The notes beneath the pieces are model-generated. The model saw only the letters and a program-made list of their open reading frames with translations, did not search any database and was not told the origin of the DNA. Made by a program: the position numbers and the translations under genes. From Actinomycetes bacterium (GTDB lineage Bacteria; Auribacterota; JAJCYG01): a DNA stretch of 63,400 nt. Every line of letters starts with the position of its first letter. The first letter of the stretch is position 1. Shown in pieces: positions 1 to 6,385 of the stretch. The stretch is from NCBI GenBank assembly GCA_029263055.1, contig JAJCYG010000070.1, positions 1 to 63,400 on the forward strand, written 5' to 3'.

Positions 1-863
1 CCTAGGCCAACCAATTCTTCCATGGTGTATTTGCTTAAAACATGGGCAGAACTAAAAACATAGAGGGCCCATGATTTGTTATGTTTTTCCATTAATTTTA
101 AAAGTTCTAAAGCGCGTTTACGATATAAAAGAAAATTTTCATCCATCACAAAAAACGAATGAACTTTTAATTTCTTTTCCATTTCACACATGATGTCAAA
201 CAACTCTTGACCTGTTTTAAAAAAGTGAATGGCACTTCCTTTGCCACCGAACATCGCTGAAGTGGCGCAAAAATTACATCCCATAGGACATCCCACCGAA
301 GGAATTAGTGTGGCTGCTACCTCTCCAGGTTTTTCTGATAGATAAGACCCCAGTGTTCGAGCTTTAAATCCTGACTTAATCATAGGATGACGAATTGGTT
401 GATTGACATCTTCTCCTAGAAATTGACGGAACCATCGAATTCCTTCACCTCGCACAATGTGGTCTGCATTTACTTTTTCTTTAAGATCAGGATAATTGGC
501 AACGTGTCCACCGACGATAATGGTTGTTTTAGGAAGGTGCTTTCGAATTAAAGAACACATTTCTTTTACTTTTTCAACGTTGGGAATAATAGAAGTGATT
601 CCAATTATATCGTAATGATTGTTTTTTATTTCTGAAATGAATCGATCTCTAGAGGGAAAATCAAGCAACACGCTGGGTGTTGAAATGTTTTCTTGAATCA
701 TCATGATTCCCCAAGAACGATGAAACATTCTTAAAGAAAAAATCCCTTGTCCTCGGGTCACTTGATTTTGATAGAGCTCCATAGGGTTAATGGCCCGACT
801 GCCATATTGATCATCTTGAGCATAAGGCCCAAACACACTTGTGAATAATATTTTCTTTTTCAT
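1..863 (-). CDS. B12-binding domain radical SAM protein (5' part, runs off the window)
   Basis: The first 287 codons of a gene whose 3' end lies outside the window. The reading starts MKKKILFTSVFGPYAQ. A cobalamin-binding-like Rossmann region follows, with DIIGITSIIPNVEKV and TIIVGGHVANYP. The radical SAM cluster is CPMGCNFC in the context PSVGCPMGCNFCATSAMFGG, and a VMDENFL motif comes after it. This order is that of B12-dependent radical SAM proteins, which methylate or rearrange unactivated carbons; the substrate cannot be told. The start is supported by an AGGG Shine-Dalgarno a few bases upstream. A perfect palindrome at 873-900 lies directly in front, so the gene is probably under the same control as the divergent tatA operon. 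The family call is firm and the specific function unknown. Confidence 0.85.
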   Translation of the reverse strand, partial: MKKKILFTSVFGPYAQDDQYGSRAINPMELYQNQVTRGQGIFSLRMFHRSWGIMMIQENISTPSVLLDFPSRDRFISEIKNNHYDIIGITSIIPNVEKVKEMCSLIRKHLPKTTIIVGGHVANYPDLKEKVNADHIVRGEGIRWFRQFLGEDVNQPIRHPMIKSGFKARTLGSYLSEKPGEVAATLIPSVGCPMGCNFCATSAMFGGKGSAIHFFKTGQELFDIMCEMEKKLKVHSFFVMDENFLLYRKRALELLKLMEKHNKSWALYVFSSAHVLSKYTMEELVGL

Positions 864-872
864 TGCCACCCT

Positions 873-900
873 TTAAATAAGACTAATTAGTCTTATTTAA
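873..900. promoter_or_regulatory. Perfect 28-bp palindrome, operator site 1
   Basis: TTAAATAAGACTAA is followed by its exact reverse complement. The core is AATAAGAC (876-883), spacer TAATTA, GTCTTATT (890-897). It sits 10 bases upstream of the minus-strand radical SAM start and touches its Shine-Dalgarno, which suits a repressor site. It is the best member of a seven-site family in this window. Confidence 0.8.
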
Positions 901-1124
901 TCACATTGGGTGCTTTTCTGTCTACCAAAAGAGATGTTGAGTTTAGTTCTCTTTTTGGCACCAATTCTGCTTTAATTTCTTTTTTTGAGTTATAATTGAC
1001 TGATTAGATTCTTAGAAGAGACTCTATTTGTCTTAAACAAGACAGGCTGCTTAATCTTAAAGTAATAAGTGGTTGATGTAGAGATGGTTGAGATGTGGTA
1101 AAAAGGTCTTGCGAAAATGGATAA

Positions 1125-1146
1125 ATTAAGACAAAATAGTCTTAAT
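1125..1146. promoter_or_regulatory. Inverted-repeat operator site 2, upstream of the tatA operon
   Basis: ATTAAGAC, spacer AAAATA, GTCTTAAT: arms are perfectly complementary. It ends just before the AAGGAGGTG ribosome site of tatA. With a possible -35 TTGCGA at 1109-1114, the site would cover the -10 region, so binding would be expected to block transcription. The rest of the 864-1160 gap holds no gene; it carries a further inverted pair GTCTT-AAAC-AAGAC at 1030-1043. Confidence 0.75.
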
Positions 1147-1160
1147 AAGGAGGTGTTGTT

Positions 1161-1337
1161 ATGTTAGGTGGTATTGGATTGCCAGAATTGTTACTCATTT
1201 TTGGAGTGCTCTTGCTTTTGTTTGGAGCTAAAAAGCTTCCAGAATTAGCCCGGGGAATGGGAAAAGGAATTAATGAGTTTAAGTCAGGTTTAAAAGATGT
1301 GACCTCAGTTGACGATCAAACTCAGAAAAAGGATTAA
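1161..1337 (+). CDS. tatA: Twin-arginine translocase subunit TatA
   Basis: A 58-residue protein starting MLGGIGLPELLLIFGVLLLL. It has the short N-terminal membrane helix, an FGAKKLPELARGMG hinge and amphipathic helix, and a charged tail ending DQTQKKD, which is the TatA/TatE layout. TatA oligomers form the path for folded proteins across the inner membrane. The start is clear: AAGGAGGTG lies 6 bases upstream. The gene is first in the Moco-nitrate reductase operon, whose product NapA carries a twin-arginine motif, so a dedicated TatA for NapA export is likely. No tatC is present here. Confidence 0.92.
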   Translation: MLGGIGLPELLLIFGVLLLLFGAKKLPELARGMGKGINEFKSGLKDVTSVDDQTQKKD

Positions 1338-1339
1338 CG

Positions 1340-2344
1340 TTGCAGAATAGAAAATTGGTGGATCGTTTTGGACGCACCAAAACTTATTTGCGTGTGTCTG
1401 TGACGGACCGGTGTAATTTTAAATGTGTCTACTGCATGCCTGAAGGCGGAATTGAAAAATTCCAGCGAGATGATATTTTATCTTTTGAAGAAATTGAAAA
1501 AATTGTTTGCTCTGTTATTCCTATTGGGATTGAAAAAGTTCGGTTAACAGGGGGAGAACCCTTGTTGCGTCAAGGATTACCAGAGTTAGTCGCCTCCTTA
1601 AAAAAGATTGATCAGTTACAACAAGTTAGCCTAACAACAAATGGAGCCTTATTAGCAAAGTATTCTGATCAATTAAAACAAGCAGGTCTTGATTCTATTA
1701 ACATTAGTTTGGACACGTTAAACCCTGAACGCTTTGAGCGGATCACTCAAACACCTTTTTTTCTTCAAACCATGGAAGGAATTGAAGCTGCTTTAGCTGC
1801 AGGTTTTCCCTTAAAAATTAATGTGGTTCCTTTGAAAGGAACGACTTTAGAGGATGTGTTGGATTTGATTCAGTTTGCGATTCAACACCAAATAGAAATT
1901 CGGTTTATTGAATTTATGCCTTTGTGTGGGAGTGGCTGGAGCCCGGAAAAAGTATTGCCTATTCCTATGATTCGATCATGGGTGGAAGAACATTTTGATT
2001 TGCAGAGTATAGAACGGGGACGAGAAGTCGCTGAAAGTTATAAGATTGCCGGCACACAAGCTCAAGTTGGTTTTATTGCCTCTTTGTCAGAACCTTTTTG
2101 TTCTACTTGTAACAGGCTAAGACTTTCATCTAATGGAAAGATTCGTCCTTGTCTTTTTTCAACATTAGAGTTTGATTTACTCAAAAAATTACGTGATGGG
2201 GCAAGCACAGAAGAGATACAAAATATATTTTTATGGGGTGCTTGGAATAAGCCAGAGGGGCATCCTTATCGTAAAATGAAGATTCCTTCTTCAGAGAAAA
2301 CAAGTTCTTCTGAAGGGGCTTTGATTCGAAATATTGGAGGTTAG
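1340..2344 (+). CDS. moaA: GTP 3',8-cyclase MoaA
   Basis: A 334-residue radical SAM enzyme that converts GTP to 3',8-cyclo-GTP, the first step of molybdenum cofactor synthesis. The N-terminal cluster is C25, C29, C32 (CNFKCVYC), followed by RLTGGEPLLR. The second C-terminal cluster is in EPFCSTCNRLRL and the later PCLFS cysteine. The protein ends in the conserved Gly-Gly (RNIGG). Length and motifs are normal. The start is TTG, two bases after the tatA stop, so it relies on translational coupling in a tightly packed operon. The next gene begins two bases after its own stop. Confidence 0.95.
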   Translation: MQNRKLVDRFGRTKTYLRVSVTDRCNFKCVYCMPEGGIEKFQRDDILSFEEIEKIVCSVIPIGIEKVRLTGGEPLLRQGLPELVASLKKIDQLQQVSLTTNGALLAKYSDQLKQAGLDSINISLDTLNPERFERITQTPFFLQTMEGIEAALAAGFPLKINVVPLKGTTLEDVLDLIQFAIQHQIEIRFIEFMPLCGSGWSPEKVLPIPMIRSWVEEHFDLQSIERGREVAESYKIAGTQAQVGFIASLSEPFCSTCNRLRLSSNGKIRPCLFSTLEFDLLKKLRDGASTEEIQNIFLWGAWNKPEGHPYRKMKIPSSEKTSSSEGALIRNIGG

Positions 2345-2346
2345 TT

Positions 2347-3252
2347 GTGATTTCAATTACGCAAAAATATGAAACATTAAGAAAAGCAGTTGCTTCAGGA
2401 AAAGTATTGATGGCTGCACCCACGGCTGAAACCGTTAAAAACAATCAAGTCCCAAAAGGAAATGTGCTTGAGGCGGCCCGTATTGCTGGGATGATGGCTT
2501 CGAAAAGAACGCCTGATTTGATTCCAGATTGTCATCCTTTAACCTTGGACCGTTGTTCTCTTCATTTTGAAGTGTTAGAGGATGCTGTTTTGGTTCGAGC
2601 TGAAGTGGAGACAATTTCCAAGACAGGGGTGGAGATGGAAGCCTTGACCGCAGTGAGCGTGGCGGCTTTAACGATTTATGACATGCTTAAACCGATTGAT
2701 AAAGATTTAGAAATTTCAGAGATCAAACTTCTTGAAAAACAAGGAGGGAAATCCCAATACAAAGAAAAACCCCTTTCTCAATTTAAAGCAGCAGTGGTGG
2801 TCACCTCTGACGGTACTTTTAAAGGAACGCGAGAAGATAGTTCCGGCCGATTGATAGAAGCACGTTTCAAACAATTGGGCATGGATGAAATAGAGTACAT
2901 TGTTTTACCCGATGAAAAAGACCAAATTATTCAAACTTTAAATCAACTTTGTGAAAAAGGAATTCGCTTGATTGCGACAACAGGTGGGACCGGGATGAGT
3001 CCGCGCGATGTGACTGTAGATGCGACAAGTGAAGTGATTGAACGTGAAATGCCAGGGGCGGCTGAAGCCATGCGCTCGTATGGACAAAAGCGAACCCCTT
3101 ATGCGATGTTGTCACGAGGCTTGGTTGGTGTAAAAGGCAAAACCATTATTGTTAATTTGCCTGGTTCTTCTAGAGGAACACAAGAATCTTTAGATGCGCT
3201 TTTTCCAGCATTGCTCCATACCTATGGAATGTTAAATGGAGGGGGGCATTAG
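2347..3252 (+). CDS. moaC: MoaC-MoaB/MogA fusion protein (Moco biosynthesis)
   Basis: A 301-residue two-domain protein. Residues 1-135 are MoaC (cyclic pyranopterin monophosphate synthase), with LIPDCHPLTL and KTGVEMEALTAVSVAALTIY. Residues 145-301 are MoaB/MogA (molybdopterin adenylyltransferase), with TSDGTFKGTREDSSG, TTGGTGMSPRDVT and NLPGSSRGTQESL. The fusion joins cofactor ring closure with a later adenylation step. The MoaC N-terminus is a little shorter than usual. The start is GTG, two bases after moaA. No separate moaB, mogA or moaC gene occurs in the operon, which agrees with one protein doing both jobs. Confidence 0.93.
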   Translation: MISITQKYETLRKAVASGKVLMAAPTAETVKNNQVPKGNVLEAARIAGMMASKRTPDLIPDCHPLTLDRCSLHFEVLEDAVLVRAEVETISKTGVEMEALTAVSVAALTIYDMLKPIDKDLEISEIKLLEKQGGKSQYKEKPLSQFKAAVVVTSDGTFKGTREDSSGRLIEARFKQLGMDEIEYIVLPDEKDQIIQTLNQLCEKGIRLIATTGGTGMSPRDVTVDATSEVIEREMPGAAEAMRSYGQKRTPYAMLSRGLVGVKGKTIIVNLPGSSRGTQESLDALFPALLHTYGMLNGGGH

Positions 3253-3254
3253 AG

Positions 3255-3998
3255 TTGTTGCCACTCATTTGTTTGATCTTTTTTGGCATTGCGTTTGTTT
3301 ACGCTTCTGCAGGCATGGGCGGGGGGTCGGCTTATTTGGCGACCATGGCACTTTTAGGTGTGCCTAAAGCGTTGCTTCCAGCAGTGGCGTTAAGTTGCAA
3401 TACATTGGTGTCATCGTCCTCTTTTTATCATTATTTTAAAGGGGGACATTTTCGTTGGCAAAATGTGATTCCGTTTATGGTGGGGTCGGTTCCCTTTGCC
3501 ACTATTGGGGGAGTTTTAGAAATCAGTGATTTTTTATTTCGAGTTCTTTTGGTAACAAGCTTAGCTTTTTCTGGAATAGTGATGGTTTTAAAAAAAGAAT
3601 CGTTTCAAAAGAGAAAGACCTTAAGCTGGAGTAACGTGTGGTGGATTGCGGTTCCCATTGGCGCTTTTTTAGGTTTGTTGGCTGGTTTGATTGGGATTGG
3701 AGGGGGCGTGTTTTTGATTCCTGTTCTCCTCTTTTTTGGTTGGGCCAAAACCAAAGAAGCCGCCGCAGCAGGGGCATTTTTTATTTTAGTGAATTCTTTA
3801 GCTGGTTTGGCAGGTCATGCGGTTGCCGGCCGAGTGGCCATTGATTGGATGTGGCCTGTTTTATTAGTGGTGTTAGTGGGTGGCTGGCTTGGGGGACGAT
3901 TTGGCTCGTTTAAATATTCTCCGGTTGGTTTGCAAAAAGTGTTTGGAGCGATTATTTTGTTTGTCGCTTTTAAAATAGGAAAGAGTTTAATTTTATGA
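3255..3998 (+). CDS. TSUP (TauE/SafE) family membrane transporter
   Basis: A 247-residue hydrophobic protein with about seven to eight membrane segments and the family's duplicated glycine-rich motif (YASAGMGGGSAYLA near the N-terminus and GLIGIGGGVFLIP in the middle). TSUP proteins move organosulfonates, sulfite or related small anions. It starts with TTG two bases after moaC-moaB and overlaps moeA by 4 bases, so it is co-translated with Moco genes. A role in oxyanion or sulfur handling for the cofactor is an inference from position; the substrate is unknown. Confidence 0.85.
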   Translation: MLPLICLIFFGIAFVYASAGMGGGSAYLATMALLGVPKALLPAVALSCNTLVSSSSFYHYFKGGHFRWQNVIPFMVGSVPFATIGGVLEISDFLFRVLLVTSLAFSGIVMVLKKESFQKRKTLSWSNVWWIAVPIGAFLGLLAGLIGIGGGVFLIPVLLFFGWAKTKEAAAAGAFFILVNSLAGLAGHAVAGRVAIDWMWPVLLVVLVGGWLGGRFGSFKYSPVGLQKVFGAIILFVAFKIGKSLIL

Positions 3999-5179
3999 TT
4001 TCGGTTAGTGAAGCTAAAAAGATTATTCAAGAACATGCTCTTCCAAAGAAAAAAAAGCATCTTTCTTTAGAAGCTGCCTATGGTTTGGTTTTAGCTGAAG
4101 ATGTGTTGGCTTGTTTGGATGTGCCTCGTTTTGACAATTCGGCAATGGATGGTTATGCCTTATCTGTTGGCAATGGAAATTCGTTTAAAATTAAAGGAGA
4201 AATCAAAGCAGGAGATGAGGCTGAGATTTTTCTTAAGACAGGTGATGCTGCACGGATCATGACAGGCGCTATGATTCCAAAAGGAACAGATGCTGTGGTG
4301 ATGCGTGAAGTCACAAAAGAAGCCAATGGTGACGTGTTGGTAGAAGCTCCTGTAAAGCAAGGTGACCATATTCGTCGACGTGGTGAAGAAATAAGAGTCG
4401 GAGATGTTGCTTTAACAAAAGGAAAAGTGTTAAACCCTTCTGCTCTTTCGTATTTAGCTTCTGTGGGTGTTGATAGCGCCTTGGTTTATCAACCTCCTAA
4501 GGTTTCCATTGTGGTGACAGGAAATGAGCTGGTTAACTCGATTGAAGAATTAAAACCAGGTCAGATTATAGACTCCAATACATTGACCTTAAAAACAGCT
4601 TTAAAAGAAGCAGGCATTCAAGAGATTCATTGTTTTCGGTCACAAGATGATCCTGACTCTTTGCGGCAAACTATTGAGCAAGCCTTAAGTGTGAGTGATT
4701 CTGTCTTAGTCTCTGGTGGTGTTTCTGTAGGGCATTGGGATTTTTCTAAGGATGTTTTAAATGAACTTGGAATGAAGGAACTTTTTTGGCGTGTGGCTCA
4801 AAAGCCAGGTAAGCCTTTATTATTTGGTCAAAAAGGGGAAAAAACAGTTTTTGGATTACCAGGTAATCCAGCCTCGGTATTAGTCTGTTTTTATGAATAT
4901 GTTTATCCGCATTTGAGAGAGGCAATGGGTTTGATTCCTTCTCATTTAAAAACATTAAGAGCTTCTTTTTCTGGTCAAGTTAAAAAGAGAGCACATCTGA
5001 CAACTTTTTCTCGGGCTGAATTGTTTTTTGACAATCATCAGCCTCATGTTCGTGTGGTTCCAGGACAAGAAAGTTTTCGATTAGGCTCTTTTGCCCAAGC
5101 CAATGCTCTAGCTGTTTTGCCAGAAGGTAAGGAGATCGTTGAAAATGGAGAAAAGGTAGAGGTTCATTTATTGCCATGA
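3995..5179 (+). CDS. moeA: Molybdopterin molybdenumtransferase MoeA
   Basis: A 394-residue protein of normal MoeA length that inserts molybdate into adenylylated molybdopterin. Signature segments are DVPRFDNSAMDGYAL, GDAARIMTGAMIPKG, TGNELV, QIIDSNT, VSGGVSVGHWDF and VFGLPGNPASVLVCFYEY. Its ATG overlaps the preceding TGA (ATGA), and its own end overlaps moaD by 4 bases. It works with the MoaB/MogA half of the upstream fusion. Confidence 0.95.
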   Translation: MISVSEAKKIIQEHALPKKKKHLSLEAAYGLVLAEDVLACLDVPRFDNSAMDGYALSVGNGNSFKIKGEIKAGDEAEIFLKTGDAARIMTGAMIPKGTDAVVMREVTKEANGDVLVEAPVKQGDHIRRRGEEIRVGDVALTKGKVLNPSALSYLASVGVDSALVYQPPKVSIVVTGNELVNSIEELKPGQIIDSNTLTLKTALKEAGIQEIHCFRSQDDPDSLRQTIEQALSVSDSVLVSGGVSVGHWDFSKDVLNELGMKELFWRVAQKPGKPLLFGQKGEKTVFGLPGNPASVLVCFYEYVYPHLREAMGLIPSHLKTLRASFSGQVKKRAHLTTFSRAELFFDNHQPHVRVVPGQESFRLGSFAQANALAVLPEGKEIVENGEKVEVHLLP

Positions 5180-5424
5180 ATACAATAGATGTTCTTTTAT
5201 TTTCAGTTTTTAGAGAGAAAGTCGGCAAAGACAAAGTCGAAATCTTATTAAAAAAAGGAGAGACAGTTGAAAGTCTTTATTACTGGTTGGTTGATCGCTA
5301 TCCAGAAATCGAGTTTCCTTTAGATCGCCTTAGGTTTGCTGTAAATGGATGTTATGTTGAAAATAAAACAGTGCTACATCATGGGGATGAAGTGGCTTTG
5401 GTCCCCCCTGTGGCAGGAGGCTGA
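5176..5424 (+). CDS. moaD: Molybdopterin synthase sulfur carrier subunit MoaD
   Basis: An 82-residue ubiquitin-fold protein ending PPVAGG. The terminal Gly-Gly is the site that becomes the thiocarboxylate sulfur donor. Internal FAVNG and GDEVALVPP match MoaD. The ATGA overlap with moeA and a two-base gap to moaE indicate coupled translation. No MoeB-type activating enzyme is encoded in the operon, so activation must come from elsewhere in the genome. Confidence 0.93.
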   Translation: MNTIDVLLFSVFREKVGKDKVEILLKKGETVESLYYWLVDRYPEIEFPLDRLRFAVNGCYVENKTVLHHGDEVALVPPVAGG

Positions 5425-5426
5425 AG

Positions 5427-5888
5427 ATGATTCAGTTAACCGATAAACCGATTAGTTTTGAACAGATTCAGGAAAGTGTGATTGATCCTACTTGTGGGGC
5501 TGTGGTCTGTTTTGAAGGGCGTGTGCGCAATCACCACAAAGGTAAAAAAGTGCTTTCTCTTGAATATGAAGTCTATTCAAAAATGGCTTTAAACACATTT
5601 GTGACGATTGTTGAGCAAGCTAAAGAAAAATGGCTGCTTGGCCAAGTGACGATTTCCCACCGTTATGGTCATCTCACTGTTGGGGATATTGCTGTGATTG
5701 TGGCTGTTGCTTCTGCTCATCGAAAAGAAGCGTTTGAAGCGTGTTCAGCCATTATGGATCAAGTCAAAAAACAAGCCCCGATTTGGAAAAAAGAACACTA
5801 TGAAAATGGAGAAAGCGAATGGGTCTTTTGTCAGGAGCACTCCTTGCAGGGGGGGCTAGTAAGCGGTTCGGCAGCCCGAAAGCTTTAG
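5427..5888 (+). CDS. moaE: Molybdopterin synthase catalytic subunit MoaE
   Basis: A 153-residue MoaE, the subunit that joins two MoaD sulfurs to precursor Z. Family motifs are GAVVCFEGRVRNHHKGKKV, LEYEVYSKMA, HRYGHLTVGD, ASAHRKEAF and the catalytic-lysine region QVKKQAPIWKKEHYENG. After EWVF, where many homologues end soon, about 20 further residues are read in a different frame from mobA, which starts 70 bases before the moaE stop. The overlap is unusually long for this operon. Confidence 0.93.
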   Translation: MIQLTDKPISFEQIQESVIDPTCGAVVCFEGRVRNHHKGKKVLSLEYEVYSKMALNTFVTIVEQAKEKWLLGQVTISHRYGHLTVGDIAVIVAVASAHRKEAFEACSAIMDQVKKQAPIWKKEHYENGESEWVFCQEHSLQGGLVSGSAARKL

Positions 5889-6385
5889 CGCAGCACGAAG
5901 GAAAACCGTTTTATCAGCTTAGTTTAGATTGGTTGCATTCCTATTGTGACGATGTGATGGTCAGTTGTAATGACCCCTTGCTATTTAAAGGAGAGTCTTT
6001 AAATATTGTTGCTGACGAGACGTTAGGGCAAGGGCCTTTAGGGGGTGTGCTTACATTATTAAAAAAGAGTTCAAACCCATGGGTCTTGATATTGGCTTGT
6101 GATATGCCTTTATTAGAAAAAGAAGTTATTGATTTGTTATTAGACTTTATTCACTTAAAAAAGAAAGTGATTTGTTATCAAGTAAAAGATCAGTTACATC
6201 CTTTTCCAGGCCTGTATCACCAAAGTTTAATTGAAGATTTAGAAAAAAGATTGTGTCAAAAAAAATATTCTGTACGATCGTTTATAGACTCTTTGCTAGA
6301 CAAAGAAAAGCAGGTCCTTTATTTAGATCAAAAAGACTCAAATTTTATTAATATAAACACAAAGGAAGATCTGAAAGCACTATGA
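5819..6385 (+). CDS. mobA: Molybdenum cofactor guanylyltransferase MobA
   Basis: A 188-residue nucleotidyltransferase that attaches GMP to Moco to make the bis-MGD form needed by NapA. It has the GTP-binding LLAGGASKRFGSPKAL loop, GQGPLGGVL and the ACDMPLL metal motif. The start is well placed: GGAG lies 7 bases before the ATG, inside moaE. The protein overlaps the next gene by 4 bases. Having MobA directly before napA fits the need for MGD in this enzyme. Confidence 0.93.
   Translation: MGLLSGALLAGGASKRFGSPKALAQHEGKPFYQLSLDWLHSYCDDVMVSCNDPLLFKGESLNIVADETLGQGPLGGVLTLLKKSSNPWVLILACDMPLLEKEVIDLLLDFIHLKKKVICYQVKDQLHPFPGLYHQSLIEDLEKRLCQKKYSVRSFIDSLLDKEKQVLYLDQKDSNFININTKEDLKAL

Noticed and set aside
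1020..1032. GAC...GTC pair that could be an eighth operator
   Set aside because: Spacing is seven bases and the left arm is AGAGAC, not AAGAC; kept only as part of half-site clustering.
5849..5855. Run of seven G suggesting a frameshift between moaE and mobA
   Set aside because: Both genes read fully in their own frames, and mobA has a proper ribosome site, so no sequence error is needed.
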